35,572 bases of DNA from Spirochaetia bacterium. GTDB taxonomy: Bacteria > Spirochaetota > Spirochaetia > CADAEX01. The notes beneath the pieces were generated by a model. The model was not told the origin of the DNA and ran no database searches. It saw only the letters and a list, made by a program, of their open reading frames with translations. Every line of letters starts with the position of its first letter. Positions within the stretch are counted from its first letter, which is position 1. A program made the translations under genes and the position numbers. Of the stretch, positions 15,988 to 23,397 are shown one piece after another. The stretch lies in the NCBI GenBank assembly GCA_024402405.1, contig JAKSTW010000016.1, forward strand, positions 1-35,572. The letters are read 5' to 3'.

Positions 15988-17259
15988 TTGATTTCACCTG
16001 TTGTTCTCTCTGACGGTGTCAGGCTGGTTTACGAGAGGAACAGATTTTCAAGCGTTATTTCCATAGGGTTCTGGTTTCTCCATGGCTCTATGGATGAGAA
16101 TTTATACGAGAAAGGATGTGCTCATTTTACTGAGCATATCCTTTTCAAAGGTACAGAGAAGTATTCGACAGCCGATATTGCCAAGGCTTTTGACAAAATC
16201 GGCGGCAATGTGAATGCCTTTACTGAAAAAGAGACAACCTGCTTCCATTGCACATTTCCTTCGCGGCATTTTGACTATGCCATTGATATTCTGGCTGATA
16301 TGCTCTTTCATCCTCTTTTCGACTTGGAGGAGATCGAGAAAGAAAAGTCTGTCGTGATCAATGAAATCCGGGAAGGGGAGGATACTCCTGAAGACCTGTC
16401 CTACGAACTCTATATGGAGAGAATGTGGCCCGATCATCCACTGGGCTGCAAGATAACAGGGACAGAAAAAGAAGTTTCAGATATTACCAGAGATACCCTT
16501 CTGGCTTTTTACAGGAAAAGATACATTGCAGAGAACCTTCTTGTCGCAGTGGCTGGGAACTTTGATCCTGATCATCTGGTGAAAAAGCTTGACCAGATAA
16601 TATCACTTCCACATGGGGAGATGGCATCTTTGTCCAGAATTGCTCCTGTGCCGCATACTGATATATCTTTTCTAAATTCATCATCCCAGCAGATACAGAT
16701 TTATGCCGGCACTTCTTTTCCTGTGCCGAAAGATCCCCATGAATATTATGCAGCTCTGGTGTTCAGTACCATGGCGGGCGAGAGCATGAGTTCCAGACTT
16801 TATCAGAAGATACGTGAGGAGATGGGACTTTGCTACGGGATATATTCATTCCGGTCTTTTTTCCCGGGTGCCTCCATGTGGACTGTATATCTCAGCACTT
16901 TTCCTGAGAATGTGCTCACGTCACTGAGGACCATCAGCAGTGAGCTTTCTGACATGAAGAATAATTCTTTCAGGCAGTCTGAGCTTTCTGATGCCATAAC
17001 CCACATGGAGGGTGAGCTGACTGTATCGTGTGAGGATACTGAAGTCAGGATGAAACGGCTGGCACGGCAGTTCATATTTTTCGGATATTCATTTTCCATG
17101 GACGATGCATTCGGATATCTTGAGGAGATCAGCATGTCCGATATTGATTCATTTCTCGGAAATCATATCAGATCGGAAAATTTCAATGTCATGGTATATG
17201 GACGGATGAAAAAATCACTGATAAATGAGTCCGGGAAAAAGCCTCTCCTTGATTTTTAA
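15988..17259 (+). CDS. M16-family (insulinase/processing peptidase-like) zinc metalloprotease
   Basis: The 423-residue protein carries the inverted zinc-binding motif HxxEH (HFTEHILFKGT, about residues 47-57). The downstream glutamate region EKSVVINEIREGEDTP completes metal binding, so the protease should be active. The second-half M16 domain includes SSRLYQKIREEMGLCYGIYS. There is no signal peptide, so it is probably cytoplasmic; its substrate is unknown. The start is TTG 15988, with AAGG at 15977-15980 overlapping the pnp stop. M16 proteases directly after pnp are also common in Firmicutes. Confidence 0.92.
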   Translation: MISPVVLSDGVRLVYERNRFSSVISIGFWFLHGSMDENLYEKGCAHFTEHILFKGTEKYSTADIAKAFDKIGGNVNAFTEKETTCFHCTFPSRHFDYAIDILADMLFHPLFDLEEIEKEKSVVINEIREGEDTPEDLSYELYMERMWPDHPLGCKITGTEKEVSDITRDTLLAFYRKRYIAENLLVAVAGNFDPDHLVKKLDQIISLPHGEMASLSRIAPVPHTDISFLNSSSQQIQIYAGTSFPVPKDPHEYYAALVFSTMAGESMSSRLYQKIREEMGLCYGIYSFRSFFPGASMWTVYLSTFPENVLTSLRTISSELSDMKNNSFRQSELSDAITHMEGELTVSCEDTEVRMKRLARQFIFFGYSFSMDDAFGYLEEISMSDIDSFLGNHIRSENFNVMVYGRMKKSLINESGKKPLLDF

Positions 17260-17277
17260 TACAGATTATTTTAAAAT
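17249..17277 (+). promoter_or_regulatory. Internal leaderless promoter for dut
   Basis: TTGATT (17249-17254), a 17-base spacer, TAAAAT (17272-17277), six bases ATTCTC, then ATG 17284. It starts in the last codons of the M16 gene. dut has no Shine-Dalgarno sequence, so a transcript starting at its ATG fits well. Confidence 0.5.
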
Positions 17278-17283
17278 ATTCTC

Positions 17284-17724
17284 ATGGAAACAGTGAAAGT
17301 TTTATGCAGAGCGACAGATGATTCTTTCCTGCCGGTTTATTCATCTCAGGAAGCTGCCGGAGCAGATCTTAAGGCATGTGTGGATTCTGATATGGTCATC
17401 AGGGCTGGAGACCGTGCGCTGGTGCCTACCGGGCTGTTCATACAGCTGCCGTCAGGATATGAGGCTCAGATCAGACCCAGGTCAGGTCTTGCCATAAAAC
17501 ATGGAATTTCATTGGTCAACTCCCCGGGAACCATAGATTCAGATTACCGGGGTGAGATAAAAATTATCATGATAAATCATGGACATGAGGATTTTGTCAT
17601 CCGGCGCGGCGACAGGATTGCTCAGATGGTTATAGCTCCTGTGAGCAGAGGCATCTTCACTTCGGCTGAGACTCTGGATCCCACAGAACGTGACACAGGC
17701 GGTTTTGGCTCCACTGGTATATGA
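17284..17724 (+). CDS. dut: Deoxyuridine 5'-triphosphate nucleotidohydrolase (dUTPase)
   Basis: The enzyme hydrolyses dUTP to dUMP, preventing uracil incorporation into DNA. The trimeric dUTPase motifs are all present: [41 protein letters not shown] and the C-terminal [10 protein letters not shown] that closes the active site. The 146-residue length is normal. ATG 17284 has no ribosome-binding site but has a -10 box six bases upstream. The stop overlaps the lptF start (ATGA). Confidence 0.97.
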   Translation: METVKVLCRATDDSFLPVYSSQEAAGADLKACVDSDMVIRAGDRALVPTGLFIQLPSGYEAQIRPRSGLAIKHGISLVNSPGTIDSDYRGEIKIIMINHGHEDFVIRRGDRIAQMVIAPVSRGIFTSAETLDPTERDTGGFGSTGI

Positions 17725-19004
17725 AAAGTCGTTTTTCTCTTCTGTTCAGATATATAGCCCGTGAATTTTTCTTCTCATTCGTGGTGTGCTTTTTCTTCTT
17801 TTTCTTCATTTTCTTCGTGAACCAGATCCTGTTCCTGGCCGAGAAGATCCTGGAGAAACATGTGCCGGTCAAGGATGTTTTCATGCTGCTGGTGTATTTC
17901 ATGCCATCCATGATATCACTTTCTTTCCCGTTTGCGGCTTTGGTGGCCTGTCTTATGACTGTAGGACGGCTTTCTTCTGACAATGAGGTTATGGCTATGC
18001 AGGCGCTTGGAATCAGACATGTGAAGATCTTTGCTCCTCTTATCATTCTCGGGCTGGTTTTCTCACTTTCATCTTTTTATATCAATGACTATCTGATGCC
18101 TTATGGCACCATAAAATATACCAAACTGTACAAAGACCTTATTTTCTCCAATCCGGCTCTGGAGCTGGAGCCTTTTTCTGTCAAAGAATATCTGGACACA
18201 TTCATTGTCACCGGAGAGATCAAGGACAATGTTATCCACGATATTGTTATCTTTGACAAGGATAATGACGGCAACAAAAGGATAATCACTGCAGATGAGG
18301 CCTGGTTTCTGGGCAGCAATGATGGCAACGGTCCGGGTGTCATATCTCTGGAGCTTTCCAATGTCTTCTCCCATTCCACAGATGTGAAGAAAGAGTATGA
18401 CTATAATTATTTCTCAGCAGAGAAGATGGTGTATAATATTCTTTTCTCCAATATGTCGTCTTCTGTCAGGACACTGGGACCAAGGGAAATGAGTGCGGCA
18501 GATGTCTATAAAGGAATCAGAGAGATGGAAAGGGAAGCTGCCATGGATCAGGAGACCCGTCTGGAAGGGTTCAATTCCCGTATAAAGGATATCTGTGAGA
18601 ATTATTATCTCATGTGCAATGACCATCCTGTTTCCAAGAGCACTTATGAGAAGAATGTCCGTGAGGGATTATCAAGATATAAGGATATATTGATCGGTGA
18701 GGAGGAAGACCGAAACCTGCGTATCTACAGGCTGGAATTCTATAAGAAATTCTCACTTCCGTTCTCATGCCTGTGCTTTGTCCTCTTTGCTTTTCCTGCT
18801 GGGCTCTTTTCCAAAAGGAGCGGTAAGACTGTGGGATTCGGTGTGGGACTGCTTTTCTCGCTGTTCTACTGGTGCATGATGTTTGCCGGGCATACCATTG
18901 GTGTCAGAAGCGATGTCAGTCCGTTCCTGTCCATGTGGATGCCTGATATTGTCATACTGGCCATAGCACTGATCCTGTACGTGGTGAGGTTCGTAAAAAG
19001 ATGA
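17721..19004 (+). CDS. lptF: LptF/LptG (YjgP/YjgQ) family permease, first copy
   Basis: The inner-membrane subunit belongs to the family of the lipopolysaccharide-export ABC transporter. Three N-terminal membrane segments (a phenylalanine-rich one at about 15-35, then near 55-80 and 95-120) carry the family pattern [18 protein letters not shown] periplasmic domain and three C-terminal membrane segments follow. The length, 427 residues, is above LptG and normal for LptF-type. Many spirochaetes lack classical LPS, so the cargo could be another glycolipid (inference). Four-base ATGA overlaps join it to dut and to lptG. Which of the pair is F or G is assigned by order only. Confidence 0.88.
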   Translation: MKSRFSLLFRYIAREFFFSFVVCFFFFFFIFFVNQILFLAEKILEKHVPVKDVFMLLVYFMPSMISLSFPFAALVACLMTVGRLSSDNEVMAMQALGIRHVKIFAPLIILGLVFSLSSFYINDYLMPYGTIKYTKLYKDLIFSNPALELEPFSVKEYLDTFIVTGEIKDNVIHDIVIFDKDNDGNKRIITADEAWFLGSNDGNGPGVISLELSNVFSHSTDVKKEYDYNYFSAEKMVYNILFSNMSSSVRTLGPREMSAADVYKGIREMEREAAMDQETRLEGFNSRIKDICENYYLMCNDHPVSKSTYEKNVREGLSRYKDILIGEEEDRNLRIYRLEFYKKFSLPFSCLCFVLFAFPAGLFSKRSGKTVGFGVGLLFSLFYWCMMFAGHTIGVRSDVSPFLSMWMPDIVILAIALILYVVRFVKR

Positions 19005-20086
19005 AGCTGCTTCATAAGATGTCCCTGGGACTTTTCCTGAAATATCTGATCTCCTCTGTCCTGTTCTTTGTGCTGATTCTGGAGCTGCTGGATATTTTTT
19101 CAAACCTGTGGCGGTATATCAACAATGAGGTTCCATTCAGGGAGATAATGCATGTGGCGCTTCTTTATCTTCCCAAGTGCATTATTTTCTCACTTCCTAT
19201 ATCTATACTTTTCTCAGTCTCCTATGCATTGGGAAATTTCTATGCCAACAATGAGCTCATAGCTGTATTCGGATGCGGTGTCTCTCTGTATAAATTCGTA
19301 TTTCCGTTCATTTTTGCCGGTATCATCCTGAGTCCTCTCTCTTTTTTCTTCGAGGAAAGTGTGGTGATAAAGACTTACAGGCAGAAATCAGATCTGACTT
19401 ATGAGCTTCTTAACAGCAAGAAGAATTTCAATAACAATAATGTGACAGTGGCTGATCATATAAATGCCAGGATCTATCATGCAGACTTCTATAATGATTC
19501 TGCCAAATCGCTTTCCGGGGTCATAATAATTGAGAACCGCAGCGAGAATTCTGTTCCTGTGCGCATTGATGCCAAATCTGCCAAATGGAACGAAGAGGAA
19601 GGATACTGGGATTTCTATAATGCCAGGATCTACAGTTGGGATGAGGAGAAGAAATTCTATGATCTCACATGCCATGATATTTTCTCTGACCACAGCTACC
19701 AGCAGGATCCTGAGAGCTTCAGAAATGTGGTGAAGGATGTGGAGGAGATGGAGATGGCTGATGCCAAGGCATGGATCGCCACCCTGAAAAATGCCGGACT
19801 TCCATACCGTGAGGCGCTGACTGAGTATTACAAGCGTTTCTCCTTTACTCTGACTCCGCTGATCGTGGCTCTTATCTCTGTGTCCTTCACTGGAAAATTC
19901 AGAAAGAATGTGCTGCTTATGAGCCTTCTTATGAGTATGATGATGGCTGCCGCATATTATATTCTCCAGATGGTGCTGGTGCTGTTTGCGAAAATGGGAT
20001 ATATCCATCCTGTCATAGGTGCATGGGGTGCTTTCATAATTTTTCTTATTATAAGTCTTATAATGTTTAAATATGCCGATACTTAA
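19001..20086 (+). CDS. lptG: LptF/LptG (YjgP/YjgQ) family permease, second copy
   Basis: This is the partner permease of the preceding gene, 361 residues. It has an N-terminal membrane segment (SVLFFVLILELLDIFSNLWRY) and the family region LPKCIIFSLPISILFSVSYALG followed by FYANNELIAVFGCGVSL. A beta-rich periplasmic domain and C-terminal membrane helices follow. The two proteins are expected to form the membrane part of one ABC exporter with an LptB-type ATPase encoded elsewhere. ATG 19001 overlaps the lptF stop. Confidence 0.88.
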   Translation: MKLLHKMSLGLFLKYLISSVLFFVLILELLDIFSNLWRYINNEVPFREIMHVALLYLPKCIIFSLPISILFSVSYALGNFYANNELIAVFGCGVSLYKFVFPFIFAGIILSPLSFFFEESVVIKTYRQKSDLTYELLNSKKNFNNNNVTVADHINARIYHADFYNDSAKSLSGVIIIENRSENSVPVRIDAKSAKWNEEEGYWDFYNARIYSWDEEKKFYDLTCHDIFSDHSYQQDPESFRNVVKDVEEMEMADAKAWIATLKNAGLPYREALTEYYKRFSFTLTPLIVALISVSFTGKFRKNVLLMSLLMSMMMAAAYYILQMVLVLFAKMGYIHPVIGAWGAFIIFLIISLIMFKYADT

Positions 20087-20103
20087 TAGGTAGGGATTTG
20101 CCG

Positions 20104-21237
20104 ATGGAATTTGAGATAATAAAGAACAGCCTTTTTTCCAGGGCCAGACGTGGTGTCATGCGGTTGCCTCATGGGGAGGTTCAGACTCCTGTGTTCATGC
20201 CTGTGGGAACCAACGGCAGTGTCAAGGCCATGAAGCATCAGGATGTGTCCGATATGGGGGTGCGGCTGATTCTGGGAAACACATATCATCTTTATCTCCG
20301 TCCTGGTATAGAGGTCATAAAGCAGGCTGGGGGACTTCATGAGTTTACATCCTGGCCGCACAACATACTTACAGACAGCGGCGGTTTTCAGGTGTTTTCC
20401 CTGGCACCGTTCAGAAAGATAAAAGAAGAGGGAATCTATTTCCGCTCACATATAGACGGTTCATACCATACTCTGACTCCTGAGGGAGTGGTGGATCTGC
20501 AGCGTGGTTTTCGCAGTGACATACTGATGCCGCTGGACTGCTGCACAGCTCCTGGAATCACTGAGAAAGAGGCAGTGAAGGCCATGAACATCACCCACAG
20601 GTGGGCAGTCAGGAGCAAGAATGCCTGGCTGGGCTGCAGGGACGAGTGGGGCGGAAGCCTTTTCGGCATTGTCCAGGGCAATTTCTTCGAGCATCTGAGG
20701 ACAGAAAGTGCCGGATTCATCAATTCACTGGATCTGCCTGGCATAGCTATCGGGGGACTTTCGGTAGGTGAGGAACCTGCCCAGTTCTCACATTTTCTGG
20801 CACATACTGCATCACAGCTGGATGCTGCCAAACCTCATTATCTTATGGGTGTGGGCACTCCTGAATATATCCTGGATGGTGTGGAGAACGGAATAGATAT
20901 GTTTGACTGCGTATATCCTACAAGAATTGCCAGAAACGGCGCTGTGTTTACCAGGAACGGCAAGCTGACCATAGACAAGCAGAAATATGCTGACCAGTTC
21001 ATTCCTATTGACGAGCACTGCCAGTGCTTTGCCTGCCGCACTTATACCAGGGCGTTCATACGGCATATGTTCAAGACCGGTGAGATCCTTGGACCTATGC
21101 TGGCTACAGAGCATAATCTGCAGTTCATGTATGACCTTATGTCAGATATAAGGAGCAGCATTGAGAATGGCTGTTTCGAGACTTTCAAGAAAGATTTTTT
21201 AAGCAGGTATACAGGTGGAAACAGAGAAGAGCAGTAA
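20104..21237 (+). CDS. tgt: Queuine tRNA-ribosyltransferase (tRNA-guanine transglycosylase)
   Basis: The enzyme exchanges guanine-34 for preQ1 in GUN-anticodon tRNAs, a step of queuosine synthesis. Signatures are NTYHLYLRPG, LTDSGGFQVFSL (active-site aspartate), GIAIGGLSVGE, MFDCVYPTRIARNG (nucleophile aspartate) and the zinc site CQCFACRTYTRAFIRH. The 377-residue length is normal. ATG 20104 has AGGTAGGGA at 20088-20096. A TTG at 20098 is too close to that site to be the start. The 3' end overlaps the murJ start by 23 bases. Confidence 0.97.
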   Translation: MEFEIIKNSLFSRARRGVMRLPHGEVQTPVFMPVGTNGSVKAMKHQDVSDMGVRLILGNTYHLYLRPGIEVIKQAGGLHEFTSWPHNILTDSGGFQVFSLAPFRKIKEEGIYFRSHIDGSYHTLTPEGVVDLQRGFRSDILMPLDCCTAPGITEKEAVKAMNITHRWAVRSKNAWLGCRDEWGGSLFGIVQGNFFEHLRTESAGFINSLDLPGIAIGGLSVGEEPAQFSHFLAHTASQLDAAKPHYLMGVGTPEYILDGVENGIDMFDCVYPTRIARNGAVFTRNGKLTIDKQKYADQFIPIDEHCQCFACRTYTRAFIRHMFKTGEILGPMLATEHNLQFMYDLMSDIRSSIENGCFETFKKDFLSRYTGGNREEQ

Positions 21238-22786
21238 CAGCAGCTCACGGAAGCTGAAGCTGAGTACGATTTCTGTCATGCTCTGCACATTGCTGTCCAG
21301 ACTTCTGGGCTTTGTGAAGATCGTGATAATAGGTGCTATTTTCGGTGCATCCGGAAAGGCTGATGTACTGAATGCAGTATTTGCAATTCCTAACAATTTG
21401 CGTAAGCTTATGGCCGAGGGGGCACTTTCCTCTGCATTCATACCGGTTCTGTCCTCTTCGATAGTTAAGGATAAAGATCATAATGTGACCAAAAAAATTG
21501 TGAACAACATCATGGCTTTTCAGATCCTGGTGTTGGTTCCTCTGTGCATAATCTCAATTATCTATGCCGATTTTCTGGTTAATAAAGTGCTGCTGAACTT
21601 CAGTGATCCTGGGCTGCGTATCCTGGCTGTCGATCTTTTCCGCTGGTTCATCAGCTATATACTGCTTATCAGTATCAGTGCTGTGCTTATGGCGGTACTG
21701 AATTCCTACGGATATTTCACTGTTCCTGCACTGACTCCAATTCTTTTCTCAGTGGCAGTCATTATCAGCATCCTTTTCCTGCATAAGGATCTGGGTGTTT
21801 ATTCCATGGCTGTAGGTGTGCTGGCCGGCGGTGTCATGCAGATATTTTTCCAATATCCAAGGTACAGAAAACTGGGATTTGACTTCAAGCTTTCTTTTGA
21901 CCTGAAGAATGAGAATTTCCGCAAGATCATAACCAACTGGCTGCCTGTTGTGGCAACGTCCTCGATTTTTGCCATAAACCAGCAGATCTCCATGCGTTTT
22001 GCCTCCGAACTGGAGACTGGAAGTTCCTCAGCCATCAGCTATGCTCTTGTGTTCTGGCAGCTTCCTTTCGGAATTTTCTCAGCAACCATCACTACTGTGC
22101 TTTTTCCTAAGATGAGCCGTGAGGCTGCGGCTGGAAGCTTAAAGGAACTGATCTCAACATTCACTACCGGAATAATCTCTCTGATGGCTCTGCTGGTGCC
22201 GTCTTCACTGATCATGTATTTCTTCGGTTACGATATCATATCCATAGGTATGCAGCGGGGATCCTTCACCGTGGAGAACACTGCTATGGCCGGATTCGTT
22301 CTGCAGGCTTATGCCTTCGGACTTTTCGGTACAGGTGCATTCAACTTCATACAGCGGTATTATTATTCCATCGACAGCTACAGGAAACCATTTATGTTCG
22401 CATTGATGTGTGCGGCAATGGATGTGGGACTCTCACTGTGGCTGAAGGAAACGCCGCTCCGTGTTGCCGGACTGGCATGGGCCAATACTATAGCATTCAC
22501 AGTGGGGACATGCATAATGCTGGCTGATGTCAAGCGTTCGGCTCCTGACCTCTCAATTCTCCGCATGGTGCGTGAGCTGCTTCTTATACTGGTGGCTCTG
22601 GCTGGCGGTATGCTGCCTATAGTGTTTTTCCGTTTCAAGTGGGGTGATCTGTGGCGCGGTGGCGCTACTCTGGGATATTTTACACTCTTTATGCTGACCA
22701 TGGCTGTGTTCTCTGTGATAGTGCTGGGACTGTACAAGGTGCTGGGTGTGGACTCCATATTCCAGCTGCGCAGAAGACGCCGCTGA
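21215..22786 (+). CDS. murJ: Lipid II flippase MurJ (MviN family)
   Basis: The multi-spanning membrane protein flips lipid II for peptidoglycan synthesis. The N-terminal KLSTISVMLCTLLSRLLGFV and AIFGASGKADVLNAVFAIPN are MurJ hallmarks, as is AEGALSSAFIPVLSS. About fourteen hydrophobic segments are visible over 523 residues. The start is GTG 21215 inside the end of tgt; the first ATG, at 21278, would cut into the conserved first helix region. This is the last gene of the rimP-to-murJ run. No terminator is evident in the 73 bases before the next gene. Confidence 0.94.
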   Translation: METEKSSNSSSRKLKLSTISVMLCTLLSRLLGFVKIVIIGAIFGASGKADVLNAVFAIPNNLRKLMAEGALSSAFIPVLSSSIVKDKDHNVTKKIVNNIMAFQILVLVPLCIISIIYADFLVNKVLLNFSDPGLRILAVDLFRWFISYILLISISAVLMAVLNSYGYFTVPALTPILFSVAVIISILFLHKDLGVYSMAVGVLAGGVMQIFFQYPRYRKLGFDFKLSFDLKNENFRKIITNWLPVVATSSIFAINQQISMRFASELETGSSSAISYALVFWQLPFGIFSATITTVLFPKMSREAAAGSLKELISTFTTGIISLMALLVPSSLIMYFFGYDIISIGMQRGSFTVENTAMAGFVLQAYAFGLFGTGAFNFIQRYYYSIDSYRKPFMFALMCAAMDVGLSLWLKETPLRVAGLAWANTIAFTVGTCIMLADVKRSAPDLSILRMVRELLLILVALAGGMLPIVFFRFKWGDLWRGGATLGYFTLFMLTMAVFSVIVLGLYKVLGVDSIFQLRRRRR

Positions 22787-22810
22787 AAGAATAGAAATCA
22801 GTATTGTTTA

Positions 22811-22839
22811 TATACATAACAAATACTTCATGCTATATT
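22811..22839 (+). promoter_or_regulatory. Promoter of the 136-residue exported protein
   Basis: TATACA (22811-22816), a 17-base spacer and TATATT (22834-22839), preceded by TGC as an extended -10. The transcript would have a leader of about 15 bases with AAGGA (22850-22854) as ribosome-binding site for ATG 22860. Confidence 0.5.
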
Positions 22840-22859
22840 CTGTTTGAAGAAGGAAAAAA

Positions 22860-23270
22860 ATGAAAAAGATTATTTTAGTGTTATTTGCATTTTTGCTTAC
22901 AGCAGGGGCTTTTGCTCAGGAAGTAAAATCTGTCGGTATCACAGACAGTGATGTTAAGAATTTTGCAAAGAATTTCAATGCAATTGCAAAAGAAATTGAT
23001 AAATTAGGTGATGATGATGCATCTAAATTAGAGTCAATTCTTGAGAAGTATGGCATCTCAGGTCCTGGCAGATTCCAGAAATTTGTTATGATGATGAAAT
23101 GTTCCGAAGTTGCAGTTTTTGATAAAACAATGGCAGATGATCCTGAAACTGCAAAAATTATGAAGTCAATGGGGATGGATCCTATGGCAAAGACAAGAAG
23201 TCTGATCAATCAGAAGGATTTTGATGTGGTTAATGCCAATGTTGATCTTTTGAAGGATCTGATAAAATAG
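22860..23270 (+). CDS. Small exported protein of unknown function
   Basis: 136 residues with a clear Sec signal peptide (about 1-19, cleavage after the second alanine of GAFA, before QEV). The mature part is mostly helical and lysine/aspartate-rich (VKNFAKNFNAIAKEIDKLGD, MKSMGMDPMAKTRSLINQKD), with one cysteine and no membrane segment, suggesting a soluble periplasmic protein. I do not recognise the family. The gene has its own promoter and a strong terminator, so it is monocistronic. Its composition is very AT-rich (17 G+C in the 60 bases 22981-23040), unlike the murJ gene before it. Confidence 0.85.
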   Translation: MKKIILVLFAFLLTAGAFAQEVKSVGITDSDVKNFAKNFNAIAKEIDKLGDDDASKLESILEKYGISGPGRFQKFVMMMKCSEVAVFDKTMADDPETAKIMKSMGMDPMAKTRSLINQKDFDVVNANVDLLKDLIK

Positions 23271-23294
23271 TTTTTACAGATCTGAAGTTTGCAG

Positions 23295-23329
23295 ACACCA
23301 CCGGAAGATATTCCGGCGGTGTTTTTTTT
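23295..23329 (+). terminator. Strong intrinsic terminator after the exported protein
   Basis: ACACC-A-CCGGAA (23295-23306) pairs with TTCCGG-C-GGTGT (23311-23322), with one A-C mismatch, around the loop GATA. Eight T follow. Confidence 0.92.
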
Positions 23330-23344
23330 GCTCTGTACGAAAAT

Positions 23345-23375
23345 AAAAAAGGCATCCGCAATGGATGCCCTTTTT
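23345..23375 (-). terminator. Terminator of the greA unit (bidirectional)
   Basis: The perfect 7-base stem GGCATCC (23351-23357) / GGATGCC (23363-23369) has A-run and T-run flanks on either side (A 23345-23350, T 23371-23375). It works in both directions: it ends greA on the minus strand and backs up the terminator of the plus-strand gene. Confidence 0.88.
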
Positions 23376-23397
23376 ATTGATCTTGTATTCTGAGTTA

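Noticed and set aside
19388-20008. 206-residue open frame antisense to lptG
   Set aside because: Histidine/isoleucine-rich translation of the reverse strand of a coherent membrane protein gene; a shadow.
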